64,000 bases of DNA from Sphingomonas sp. CCH10-B3. GTDB lineage: Bacteria > Pseudomonadota > Alphaproteobacteria > Sphingomonadales > Sphingomonadaceae. The translations under genes and the position numbers were made by a program. The DNA is taken from assembly GCF_001556185.1 (NCBI RefSeq), contig NZ_LSIJ01000085.1:5632-69631 (forward strand). The letters run 5' to 3'. Position 1 is the stretch's first letter. Each line of letters opens with the position of its first letter. Under the pieces are notes generated by a model. The model was not told the origin of the DNA. It saw only the letters and a list, made by a program, of their open reading frames with translations, and ran no database searches. This document shows positions 43,097-50,826 of the stretch, piece by piece.

Positions 43097-43519
43097 CTAC
43101 GCCTCACCGCCGGGACTGACCGGGCGGCGAACGGACGCTATCACGTCGGGAGCGCCGAGCAAATGCGAAGCGTGGTGTCTCGCCCTGCCCGATAGGCAGC
43201 GGCGCACGGTTCGGATCAGCTGCGCCAGCTCCGGTGCTTCGAACGGCTCCGGGACGGTCAGCACCCGTGAGTGGTCGGCATGCACGAGACGTATGCTGTA
43301 CGTGCGCGCGTCAGGGCGGACAGGCGCAGTCCCATTCGGAACCGGGCGGGTGAAGAAGTCACTCGCCTCGGCCGCGGTGAGCAGCTCGGCGACCAGTGTC
43401 GGGTCGAGATCGGCGAAGTGGCGAACTCGCTCGCCAGCCCGGCCGGGAAAGTGCGCGATCCCGCCGGAGATCGTAATGCCGACCAGATCTCCAACCGTTT
43501 CCGGCTTAGAGCCGGTCAC
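43097..43519 (-). CDS. emfourin-like protein 2
   Basis: A 140-residue paralogue of the protein at 40698-41081: GITISGGIAHFPGR, then ASDFFTRPVPNG, YSIRLVHADHSRVLTVPEP and EAPELAQLIRTVRR. The GTG at 43519 overlaps the stop of the upstream membrane-protein gene (GTGA). The emfourin likeness rests on the pattern of one sheet with a PDxxxYxI strand; it is not certain. Confidence 0.55.
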   Translation of the reverse strand: MTGSKPETVGDLVGITISGGIAHFPGRAGERVRHFADLDPTLVAELLTAAEASDFFTRPVPNGTAPVRPDARTYSIRLVHADHSRVLTVPEPFEAPELAQLIRTVRRCLSGRARHHASHLLGAPDVIASVRRPVSPGGEA

Positions 43520-44094
43520 GCAGGCGCCCTGCCCTGCCTGGCGGCACGCCGCTCACGAGCACGACGGCGTCGTTCCTCGTCGCGCGCGACCTGAGCGGCG
43601 TCGATCACCGGTGCTTCGACAAGGCGAAATCCTTCCGCTCGCCGTGCAGCTTCCCTTCGTCGAGCTCGCTCTGCCTGAACCTCGAATCTCAGATCGGAGC
43701 GGGTGACCACGTAATCCAACTCGTGCTCATGCTGCCTGATCAGCGCGGCCAGCGCATGGACGGTCACCTCGTGGCCCACGGCCGCATCTAAAGCTTGTAG
43801 CCAGCGAGGTGACGCGTAGCGGTGACGTTGGACCCAAACATCGCGGCCGAGTTCCAGGCCTACTACCAGCGCCCATGCAACCGCATAGAGGCGGCTCGCT
43901 ACCACAGGCGTCGTTCCGGTCACCTTGTCGACGACGGTGAGCGCGATCAGCCCGGCCCAGAAGGTTAGGATGCTGACCACCGGACACGGGTAGGTCCGGC
44001 TGACCTCCAGGCGAGCGACGAAGCGATCCAGCACCGGTATGGAAGCTTCCCTGTCCGCCGATGCACACTTCTCAGCAATTCGGTCGTCTTCCAT
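43516..44094 (-). CDS. hypothetical membrane protein
   Basis: A 192-residue protein from the ATG at 44094 (MEDDRIAEKCASADREASIP). Two hydrophobic segments (CPVVSILTFWAGLIALTVVD and ASRLYAVAWALVVGLELGRD) are followed by a long basic, helical C-terminus (RARRREAARRAEGF to RRARERRAARQG), like a cytoplasmic nucleic-acid-binding tail. It is divergent from the XRE gene over a 64-bp region with an operator-like dyad. Confidence 0.6.
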   Translation of the reverse strand: MEDDRIAEKCASADREASIPVLDRFVARLEVSRTYPCPVVSILTFWAGLIALTVVDKVTGTTPVVASRLYAVAWALVVGLELGRDVWVQRHRYASPRWLQALDAAVGHEVTVHALAALIRQHEHELDYVVTRSDLRFEVQAERARRREAARRAEGFRLVEAPVIDAAQVARDEERRRRARERRAARQGRAPA

Positions 44095-44126
44095 CGGATC
44101 GCGCTCGCAAAAAGCTAGACGCGTGA

Positions 44127-44143
44127 TATACGCTTTACGTATA
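44127..44143. promoter_or_regulatory. candidate operator between divergent genes
   Basis: Inverted repeat TATACG-CTTTA-CGTATA between the membrane-protein gene and the XRE regulator gene. Probably the binding site of the latter; no test of this can be made from sequence alone. Confidence 0.5.
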
Positions 44144-44158
44144 CTAGGCAAATGGTAG

Positions 44159-44440
44159 ATGCCTGGTATGCGTTCTCCTGCTTCGTCTGACCTGCATTGT
44201 CGCATCGTGCACCTGCTCACAAAGGCACGCCGTGATGCCAAGCTGCGGCAGGTCGATCTCGCTGGGCGGCTAAGTTGGCAACAGGCCTACGTGTCGCGGT
44301 ACGAAACCGGCGAGCGCCTGCTTGGCGTTGACGAGTATGTTGCCGTGGCATTGGCTATCGGGGTCGATCCGGTCATGTTGTTGAAGCAAGCTCTCGAGAT
44401 TTCAGTTGGTAAGAGGGTTGACGAGCGACCAACTGAATAG
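44159..44440 (+). CDS. XRE-family transcriptional regulator
   Basis: A 93-residue Cro/cI-type helix-turn-helix protein: LTKARRDAKLRQVDLAGRL then QAYVSRYETGERLLGVDEY. It starts at the ATG 44159, or at the ATG 44168. A probable autorepressor that also controls the divergent minus-strand genes, through the dyad at 44127-44143. Confidence 0.75.
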   Translation: MPGMRSPASSDLHCRIVHLLTKARRDAKLRQVDLAGRLSWQQAYVSRYETGERLLGVDEYVAVALAIGVDPVMLLKQALEISVGKRVDERPTE

Positions 44441-44782
44441 CCGGCATCCGCTTGGTAGGTCGTGCCGGTGCGATCGACGAGGAGCGAGGCATGGACATGG
44501 TTCGTCGCAGACGCCGACATTACCCCATCCGTCCTTCGTCACCGCGTTACTGCACTGACTGGGGCCTGGATCGATCGAGCAAGTCGCTGCCCGGTCCTGA
44601 CGATTTACGCTAGCGCACGGCACTGTGGACGCAATGCGACGCTAGAGCCTGCCTTTCTGAATCTCCAAAATTCAAAGAAAAGTATCTCGCGGGGTTAGAG
44701 GGTTCAATGAGAGGTTAAGAGGTTAGGGGTGCCGCTGTAACTGCTCAAGTCAGCGACTTTCCACGATTCGCTTTCGAAGGTG
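44441..44782. other. gene-free stretch before the iterons
   Basis: About 340 bp in which I see no gene. A short run of repeated AGAGGTTA-like units (44700-44730) precedes the iteron block. Confidence 0.4.
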
Positions 44783-44890
44783 CGTTCCCGGAGTATCGTT
44801 GCGGCGTTCCTGAAGGATCGATGCTCGCGTTCCCGATGTATCGCCTCGCCGTTCCGGGAGTGTCGATTAGCGTTCCCGGAGTATCGATGA
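44783..44890. repeat. iteron-like repeats, probable replication origin
   Basis: Five imperfect direct repeats of the form CGTTCCCGGAGTATCG begin at 44783, 44805, 44828, 44850 and 44871, a spacing of 21-23 bp (two helical turns). An inverted match (CGGGAACTATCG) lies near 45228. Such an array is the usual binding site of a plasmid initiator. It lies about 730 bp downstream of the repA stop. Confidence 0.72.
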
Positions 44891-45006
44891 TCGACGGACG
44901 GGTGGAAAATGAGCACTCTCATTGAATCAGTTTGCGATGGCGTTGCGCCGGCGACGTTCAAATTGTCCGAATCTGCGGTGCGCCACGAGGCCGTAGGAAG
45001 GATCTG

Positions 45007-45529
45007 TCACTCGCCACGCGATACATCCGGAACGCCATCGTCCTTGCGGATAATCTCGATGCCCGTGGTACGCGGCTTTTGCGGGACCAGTCTGCTGCAA
45101 TGGACGTCGACCTCTTGCCGCTCTTCGGATCCCTCCACGACGCGGCAACAGCTCTCGCTCACCAGGGTCGGTTCGGCGCCCTGCAAATCCAGGCTGTAGC
45201 GGAAACCACCGTACATTTCGGACTCCGGGAACTATCGATCCCCGAAGGTCTCTAGCATGGGTGCCAGTCGTAGCAGGCGGAGTCCGCTTTTCGCCTCCAG
45301 ATCGCCGACGCGGCCACGGATGACGGCGTGAAAGTTCGCGCAGGCTCCGCCAAGCGCCCCGCGTGATCAGAGCCATCGCCACGGATGACGGTCCACCGCC
45401 ATGCGCCACCTGATGCAGCGGCGCGAAGCCGGATGTGCTACCCGGCCGCGTAGTGTTGGCGAGCGCGGGCATTGCCCGGACCTTTTCAACAATCGTCGTC
45501 CAGTTGTAGCTCCGTGCCGCGTCTGCCAA
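45007..45529 (-). pseudogene. ankyrin-repeat protein gene, frameshifted
   Basis: The minus-strand frame from 45529 reads MADAARSYNWTTIVEKVRAM and then ALANTTRPGSTSGFAPLHQVAHGG, ending at ITRGAWRSLRE, a typical ankyrin-like beginning. Further down, another frame (45216-45007) gives YGGFRYSLDLQGAEPTLVSE, which resembles the C-terminal part of the same protein. At least one frameshift separates them and no single frame covers both, so the gene is broken. Confidence 0.6.
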
Positions 45530-45618
45530 AGGATCGCGTTGCTGCTCGATGTTCGGACACAGAACCCCGCGCTGGCGACGCCGTCCTATTCGGTGGCCAC
45601 GAATCGCAGGTGATCTCT

Positions 45619-46809
45619 CTACCGCAGCGTATGCCGATTCTTAGCATCAAAGCGCCGCACGTAGCCGATGAAGGCGTTCTGATAGCTCACCGGGGTCCGG
45701 CCTGCGTCCGCCTCTATCCAGGTGCGGAAGTCAGCGTGGAGTGTCTGATAGTCCCAGCCGGGGCATTCGGCGCGCAGCGTTGCCAGAGTCGCGTCGGTGA
45801 TCTCGCCGAAGGTGGCGCGGCCCGACAGGCTCTTCACGCTGCGGCGGATCAGGGCGGCGGCATCGACGCCGGGCTCGGCCGTCGGCTCAAGAGCGGGATC
45901 GGGCTTCGGGGCGGGGGAGGGTGCCTTGCCAGTCTTCGCTGCCTTGGCTGACGGCGCCGCCTTCGTCTCGCCTTCGCTTCGCCGGCGCATCCGCAACGCG
46001 GGTTCGCGCTTGCCATCGGGCTGCTCTATCGTCAGCGCATAGCCGGGCAGTTCGTCGCGCTCGGCGATCTTGGCGATCTCGAACTTGAAGCGGCGATACT
46101 GGCCCTCGGCGCCCGACTTCTCGAACAGCGTCGGCATCGAGATGGCGAAGCCCGCCTCGCCGGCGCCGCCCGCATGCTTGCGCGCGACCTTGTACAGCCA
46201 GCGCTCGCGCCCGCCGGTGATGTCGAAATAGGCGCGGTCGATCGACAGCACGCCGCCGGTCATCATCACGCCTTCCCAGAACCAGTTCGACAATTCGATT
46301 GTCATGCCACGCGAGCGCTCGGTCTTCTCGTCCACCAGCTGCGTCCAGCCGTCGAGCCAGCTGAACGTCGCCTCGCGGCGGTTCTCGGCACGGATATTTG
46401 TCTTGACCGTGGTCGACACCAGCCGGTCGAGCGCCTGGCCGAGCAGCTCATAGGCGCGACCCGTCGGCTGCCGCCCAATCGCGCGCAGCAGGTCGTAGGG
46501 CATCAGGTGGAGCTTGCGCGGCACGTCGTTAACGCCGCGGCGCGCCATGTCGGCGAGCATCGAGGCACAGTAGATCAGGATGTCCGCGTCCCAGATCGTC
46601 GCCATGCCGTAGTCGGGATTGGCCGAGACGTGGACCCACAGCTTGCCGTCCGGTGATCGGTAGTCGATCGGCTTCACACGCTTCGACTTTGCGAGGCTGA
46701 AGAAAGGCCGCTCCATCATTTCGCGCTGGTCGCGCAGCGGCAAGTCGGCAAGATAGGGGAGGAACAGCTCGAACTGCTCGGACACGGCCTCCCGGCGCGC
46801 GCGGGTCAT
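45619..46809 (-). CDS. repA: RepA plasmid replication initiator (RPA family)
   Basis: A 396-residue initiator. The family core is seen in ERPFFSLAKSKRVKPIDYRS, WDADILIYCASMLADM and LHLMPYDLLRAIGRQPTGRAYE. An Ala/Pro/Lys linker (AAPSAKAAKTGKAPSPAPKP) leads to a C-terminal domain ending IGYVRRFDAKNRH. I chose the ATG at 46809; the longer frame runs through a parS-like palindrome. The likely ribosome site (GGGGAA) is part of that palindrome. Same strand and order parA-parB-repA. Confidence 0.92.
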   Translation of the reverse strand: MTRARREAVSEQFELFLPYLADLPLRDQREMMERPFFSLAKSKRVKPIDYRSPDGKLWVHVSANPDYGMATIWDADILIYCASMLADMARRGVNDVPRKLHLMPYDLLRAIGRQPTGRAYELLGQALDRLVSTTVKTNIRAENRREATFSWLDGWTQLVDEKTERSRGMTIELSNWFWEGVMMTGGVLSIDRAYFDITGGRERWLYKVARKHAGGAGEAGFAISMPTLFEKSGAEGQYRRFKFEIAKIAERDELPGYALTIEQPDGKREPALRMRRRSEGETKAAPSAKAAKTGKAPSPAPKPDPALEPTAEPGVDAAALIRRSVKSLSGRATFGEITDATLATLRAECPGWDYQTLHADFRTWIEADAGRTPVSYQNAFIGYVRRFDAKNRHTLR

Positions 46810-46810
46810 G

Positions 46811-46834
46811 CGATGTTTCCCCGGGGAAACATCG
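46811..46834. promoter_or_regulatory. parS-like palindrome, copy 1 (over the repA ribosome site)
   Basis: Perfect 24-bp palindrome with core TGTTTCCCCGGGGAAACA, ending 2 bp before the repA start codon. It has the size and outer TGTTTC/GAAACA arms of parS sites but CCCGGG in the centre in place of CACGTG. Confidence 0.8.
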
Positions 46835-46869
46835 ACCAGCGGTTTACAAAACCGATGCTCCGCCCCTGC

Positions 46870-46889
46870 ATGTTTCCCCGGGGAAACAT
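46870..46889. promoter_or_regulatory. parS-like palindrome, copy 2 (at the parB stop)
   Basis: ATGTTTCCCCGGGGAAACAT, a perfect 20-bp palindrome identical in its core to copy 1, 58 bp away (centre to centre). It includes the last base of the parB stop codon. Confidence 0.8.
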
Positions 46890-47944
46890 CAGCGCTGGAG
46901 TCCTTTCCCGGTCGCCTCGAGGTGGGCCAGTGCATCGCGCAAGGCGGTCATCAACTCGTCCGTGTCTGCGCCAGAGCCCGCGTGGAGGCGGATCGTCACG
47001 CCTTGCCGGTTAGCCGACTGTACCGTCAGTGCGGTGCGCCCGTACTTGGTGGCGTAGCGGTACGGCTCCGGCCTTTCGTCACCGGACAACGCCTTTGGCG
47101 CGTCGAGCAGCCGCCGCAGCACGTCCGTGGCGGGGGAGGGGGGGGCGCCCGCCTCGCGACGTGCCGCCTGTTCCTTGGCGACCTGCCGCGCCATGGCGGT
47201 GATCGCCTTGGCCATGTCCTTGTCGTCTAGCGCCTGGGCGAGTGTATAGGCCGGCTTCAGCTGCACGTCGCCCGGCGAGGCGAAGGCGGCAATCACCGCG
47301 TCAGGGATCGTGGCGACCTTCAGCATCTTGGACAGCCAGCCCTTGGACAGCTTCAGCCGTTCGGCCATCCGCGTCTGGTGGTTGCCGTAATGCGCCTTCA
47401 GCGCGTCGAGATAGTTGCGGGCCCGCTCCAGGTCGGACACGTCGGCCCGCGCGCGGTTTTCCAGATCCGCCAGCCGGAAAGCCGCCTCATCATCCAGCTG
47501 CGCGACCTGCGCCACGAACTGCATGTCGGGATAGCTGTGCGAACGCAGCCAGCTGATCGACCAATGCCGCCGCGTGCCGGCGATCACCTCGAAATCGTGA
47601 TCCGGATCGCCGTCGACGCGCCGCACCACCGCCGGCACCTTCTGTCCGCCCTCGGCGACGATCGAGTCGATCAGCTCGCGGCAATTCTCCTCCGAGAGGT
47701 GCGCGTAAGTGCGAGCGTTGCCCGGCCAGATGCGCACGCGCGCGGGATCGAGCAGCAGTTGGGTGACCTGCCGCACCTCGCCGCTCGCCACACGCGCCAG
47801 CGCGGACTCGCGACCGAGCAGCGTGGTCGTGCGCGCGCGTTCCGGGGGAGCCTCGCGCGCCGGGGCAGGGAAGGGGGCATTGCCTTGTTCGGACGCGTCA
47901 TCTGCGAGCAGCGCCGCCAGATAGTCCGATTGCTTACGCGCCAT
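46889..47944 (-). CDS. parB: ParB partition protein
   Basis: A 351-residue centromere-binding protein. The N-terminal ParB/Srx CTPase-type domain contains TYAHLSEENCRELIDSIVAEGGQ and then the box FEVIAGTRRHWS near residue 120; the helix-turn-helix lies in NHQTRMAERLKLSKGWLSKM near residue 175. The C-terminus carries a small dimer domain. It follows parA by 50 bp and its stop overlaps a parS-like palindrome. It is expected to spread from the two palindromes. Confidence 0.92.
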   Translation of the reverse strand: MARKQSDYLAALLADDASEQGNAPFPAPAREAPPERARTTTLLGRESALARVASGEVRQVTQLLLDPARVRIWPGNARTYAHLSEENCRELIDSIVAEGGQKVPAVVRRVDGDPDHDFEVIAGTRRHWSISWLRSHSYPDMQFVAQVAQLDDEAAFRLADLENRARADVSDLERARNYLDALKAHYGNHQTRMAERLKLSKGWLSKMLKVATIPDAVIAAFASPGDVQLKPAYTLAQALDDKDMAKAITAMARQVAKEQAARREAGAPPSPATDVLRRLLDAPKALSGDERPEPYRYATKYGRTALTVQSANRQGVTIRLHAGSGADTDELMTALRDALAHLEATGKGLQR

Positions 47945-47994
47945 GCCGCACCTCCCGTGCAGAACGTAAGTAGAACATGGCGTTGTAGGAAAGG

Positions 47995-49203
47995 TCAGGC
48001 CGCGGCATGGATCACCGCCTCCTCGCTGGCCGGTTCGACACGCCCCCAGCTTTGGCGCACGAGCTGCTCCACCTGCCGCAGCGCCTCGTCCAGATTGGCG
48101 CGGCTGCGCTTGTGCGTCTTGGGCGTGCCGATCGGCTTTTCCAGCTCGTAGACGGTCATCATCCGCATCGCCGCATGGCTGATCTCGGCCGATTCGAGGA
48201 TCGGCACCGGGAGCAGGGCAGGGCCGAAGCTCTGCTCCATGATCGCGCGCACCATTGCGTGGCTGGGATCGTTGCCATCGAACTTGGAGCAGATCAGCCG
48301 GACGAACTGGTAGTCGACCTCGATGCCGGCGCCCGTCAGCTGGTGCAGCACCTGATCCATCATCGACAGGAATTGCACGGTGGAGCAGAAATCCGGCGTG
48401 GTGGCCGCCAGCGGCACCAGCAGCGCGTTCGCCGCCTGCATCACTGCCAGGCTAATCGTGCCGAGGGCAGGGGGCGGATCGAGCAGAACGATGTCATAGT
48501 CGCGCGCGAGGTCGGACAAACCGCGCTTCAGCTTGCGAAACCGCGCCGCCAGCACTGATCCGCCATCGCTGCCCGCTGCCGCCAGCTCATATTCAACGTC
48601 GAACAGTTCGAGATTGGACGGGATCAGGTCCACGTTCGGCCACGGCGTCCGCTTTACCGCGTAGAGCAGGTCCGCCTGGGTTGGGTCAATCGAGAGATAC
48701 GGGTAGAGCGTCTCTTCCCGCGTAATGTTGAAGTGTGGGTTGAAGCCGAACAGGGTCGTCGTCGTCGCCTGGCTGTCGCAATCGACCACCAGCACGCGAT
48801 AGCCCTGCACCGCGAAATAATGGGCTAGGTGCGTGGTGACGGTCGACTTGCCAACGCCGCCCTTGAAGTTCTGCACCGCGATGATCGCCGGCACGTCGAG
48901 CGGGGCGCGGGCAGGGGACGCGCCCAGCACCTCGCGCATCCGCAGCATTTCCTCGACCGTGTAGCCCAGCCGGCGCCCGCTCTCGGAGGCGGGGGCAGGG
49001 GGCAATCTCCCGTCATCTTCCGCCATGCGGATGCGGTTGGTAGAGCAGCCGAGCAGCTGTGCCGCCTCGGCGATGCCGAAGCGAACGTTGAGCCCCTTGC
49101 GGCTCTCGGGCAGAAACGCTTTGCGCCGGAGGCGTTCGATCATCCGCTCGCCAGCCTCGGCGAGGTCGCCGATCTGCGTCAGCACTGCACCATCATGTGC
49201 CAA
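47995..49203 (-). CDS. parA: ParA partition ATPase
   Basis: A 402-residue Walker-type ATPase of the ParA Ia class. An N-terminal MerR-like helix-turn-helix (GIAEAAQLLGCSTNRIRMAE) allows operator binding. The deviant Walker A is FKGGVGKST near residue 118, followed by LVVDCDSQATTT and the DIVLLDPPPALG Walker B. It segregates the plasmid with ParB, and probably autoregulates the par-rep operon, which it opens. The DNA methyltransferase gene is divergent, 81 bp away. Confidence 0.94.
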   Translation of the reverse strand: MAHDGAVLTQIGDLAEAGERMIERLRRKAFLPESRKGLNVRFGIAEAAQLLGCSTNRIRMAEDDGRLPPAPASESGRRLGYTVEEMLRMREVLGASPARAPLDVPAIIAVQNFKGGVGKSTVTTHLAHYFAVQGYRVLVVDCDSQATTTTLFGFNPHFNITREETLYPYLSIDPTQADLLYAVKRTPWPNVDLIPSNLELFDVEYELAAAGSDGGSVLAARFRKLKRGLSDLARDYDIVLLDPPPALGTISLAVMQAANALLVPLAATTPDFCSTVQFLSMMDQVLHQLTGAGIEVDYQFVRLICSKFDGNDPSHAMVRAIMEQSFGPALLPVPILESAEISHAAMRMMTVYELEKPIGTPKTHKRSRANLDEALRQVEQLVRQSWGRVEPASEEAVIHAAA

Positions 49204-49284
49204 GACAAAGCCCCTTGAACCTTTTCAGCAACGAACTTGCCAGATTTCATTCAGGGCGGCAAGAAGGCGGGCGAAGGGGACACA

Positions 49285-50826
49285 ATGCCGATCCTGCACT
49301 GGCTGACACGCGACCGCGACGTGAAGGCGGCGGATGCCGTACCGTACCGCCTGCTGGAGCGCGACGCGGCGCTTTCCGCCGGCGCGCCCGGCAGCGGCAA
49401 CATGCTGATCCAAGGCGACAATCTGGAGGCGCTCAAGAGCCTGCTGCCCAATTATCGCGGACAGGTGAAGTGCATCTACATCGACCCGCCTTACAATACG
49501 CGGTCGGCTGTTTCTGTCCATTATGACGACACGTTAGAGCACAGTCAGTGGCTGGCGATGATCTATCCGCGGCTTGAACTACTCCAAGAACTGCTCGCTG
49601 AGGATGGAAGCATCTGGGTGTCAATTGACGATCATGAGGGGCATTACCTCAAGATCGTGATGGACGAGGTGTTTGGACGCGGATCTTTCATTGCAAGCCC
49701 TGTTTGGCAAAAGCGTTACTCGCGTGAAAACCGAGAGGCGATCGGCGACGTTCACGAGTATCTGCTCGCTTATTCGCCATCACCTGAGCGCTTCAAAGCG
49801 CAACGCAACAAGCTGCCGCTTGATGAGGATCAGGCCAAGATCTATCGCAATCCTGACAACGCCAAAGAAGCAGACCCGAGTAGGCGTTGGCGTGGGCTTC
49901 CGATGACTGCGCAGGGCTACCGCCCAAACCAGATGTACGAGATTGTCGCCCCGAATGGTCGACGGCATACACCTCCCGAAGGTCGCTGCTGGTCGATGAT
50001 TCGACCCGAGTTCGAAAAGCTAGTTGAGGCGAAGCGGATTTACTGGGGCAAGGACGGGAACGCACAGCCGAGCGTCATCCGTTTTCTTTCTGAGGTCGAA
50101 GGATTGGTGCCTTGGACATGGTGGCCACATGGCGAGGTCGGCCATACTGACGAGAGCAAGAAAGAGGCGAACGCGTTGTTTGGCGCCGACGTAAGTTTCG
50201 GCACGCCCAAGCCCGAACGCCTGCTGCAACGCATCCTCCACATTGCCACCAACCCCGGCGACCTCGTCCTCGACTCCTTCCTCGGCTCCGGCACCACGGC
50301 GGCGGTCGCGCACAAGATGGGGCGGCGCTGGATCGGGATCGAGATGGGCGACCATGCCGTCACTCATTGCGCGCCGCGGCTGAACAAGGTTATCGCGGGT
50401 GAGGGCGGCGGCATCAGCCGGGCGGTCGACTGGCAGGGCGGGGGCGGGTTCGACTTCTACCGGCTCGGCCCTGCGGTGTTCGACGCCGATGGCACGATCG
50501 CCGCCGGCATCGCCTTCGCCCCGCTCGCCGCGCACGTCTGGTTCGCGGAGACCGGGACGCCATTCGCCGGAGCGGCCGCCACGCCGTTCCTGGGCCACCA
50601 TGACGGGCAGGGGGTCGCGCTGCTCTACAATGGCATTCTCGGTGACAAGCGTCCGGCGGGCGGCAACGTGCTGACACGCGCGACGCTGGCGCTGATCCGG
50701 GAGGGGGCAGAGGGCTTCACCGGCCCGGTCACCATCTATGGCGAGGCGAGCCGGCTGTCGCCCGCGACGCTCACCGCCGAGCGCGTCATCTTCAAGCAGA
50801 CGCCCTACGACGTGAAGGCCCGCTGA
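49285..50826 (+). CDS. mod: type III restriction-modification DNA methyltransferase (Mod)
   Basis: A 513-residue amino-methyltransferase, adenine-N6 by family. The catalytic motif IYIDPPYNT is near residue 67 and the AdoMet motif LDSFLGSGTT near residue 332, so it has the beta-class order found in type III Mod proteins. The variable target-recognition region lies between (about residues 130-310). The last 130 residues form an extra C-terminal domain after the catalytic core. The ATG at 49285 has GAAGGGGA upstream. The next gene starts on the last base of its stop. Confidence 0.9.
   Translation: MPILHWLTRDRDVKAADAVPYRLLERDAALSAGAPGSGNMLIQGDNLEALKSLLPNYRGQVKCIYIDPPYNTRSAVSVHYDDTLEHSQWLAMIYPRLELLQELLAEDGSIWVSIDDHEGHYLKIVMDEVFGRGSFIASPVWQKRYSRENREAIGDVHEYLLAYSPSPERFKAQRNKLPLDEDQAKIYRNPDNAKEADPSRRWRGLPMTAQGYRPNQMYEIVAPNGRRHTPPEGRCWSMIRPEFEKLVEAKRIYWGKDGNAQPSVIRFLSEVEGLVPWTWWPHGEVGHTDESKKEANALFGADVSFGTPKPERLLQRILHIATNPGDLVLDSFLGSGTTAAVAHKMGRRWIGIEMGDHAVTHCAPRLNKVIAGEGGGISRAVDWQGGGGFDFYRLGPAVFDADGTIAAGIAFAPLAAHVWFAETGTPFAGAAATPFLGHHDGQGVALLYNGILGDKRPAGGNVLTRATLALIREGAEGFTGPVTIYGEASRLSPATLTAERVIFKQTPYDVKAR

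Noticed and set aside
44927..45529. Intact 200-codon ankyrin gene
   Set aside because: Only the first 60 residues look ankyrin-like in this frame; the C-terminal signature lies in another frame, so it is listed as a pseudogene.
46813..47013. Plus-strand small frame beginning MFPRGN with an internal repeat
   Set aside because: The repeat is only the translation of the two parS-like palindromes.
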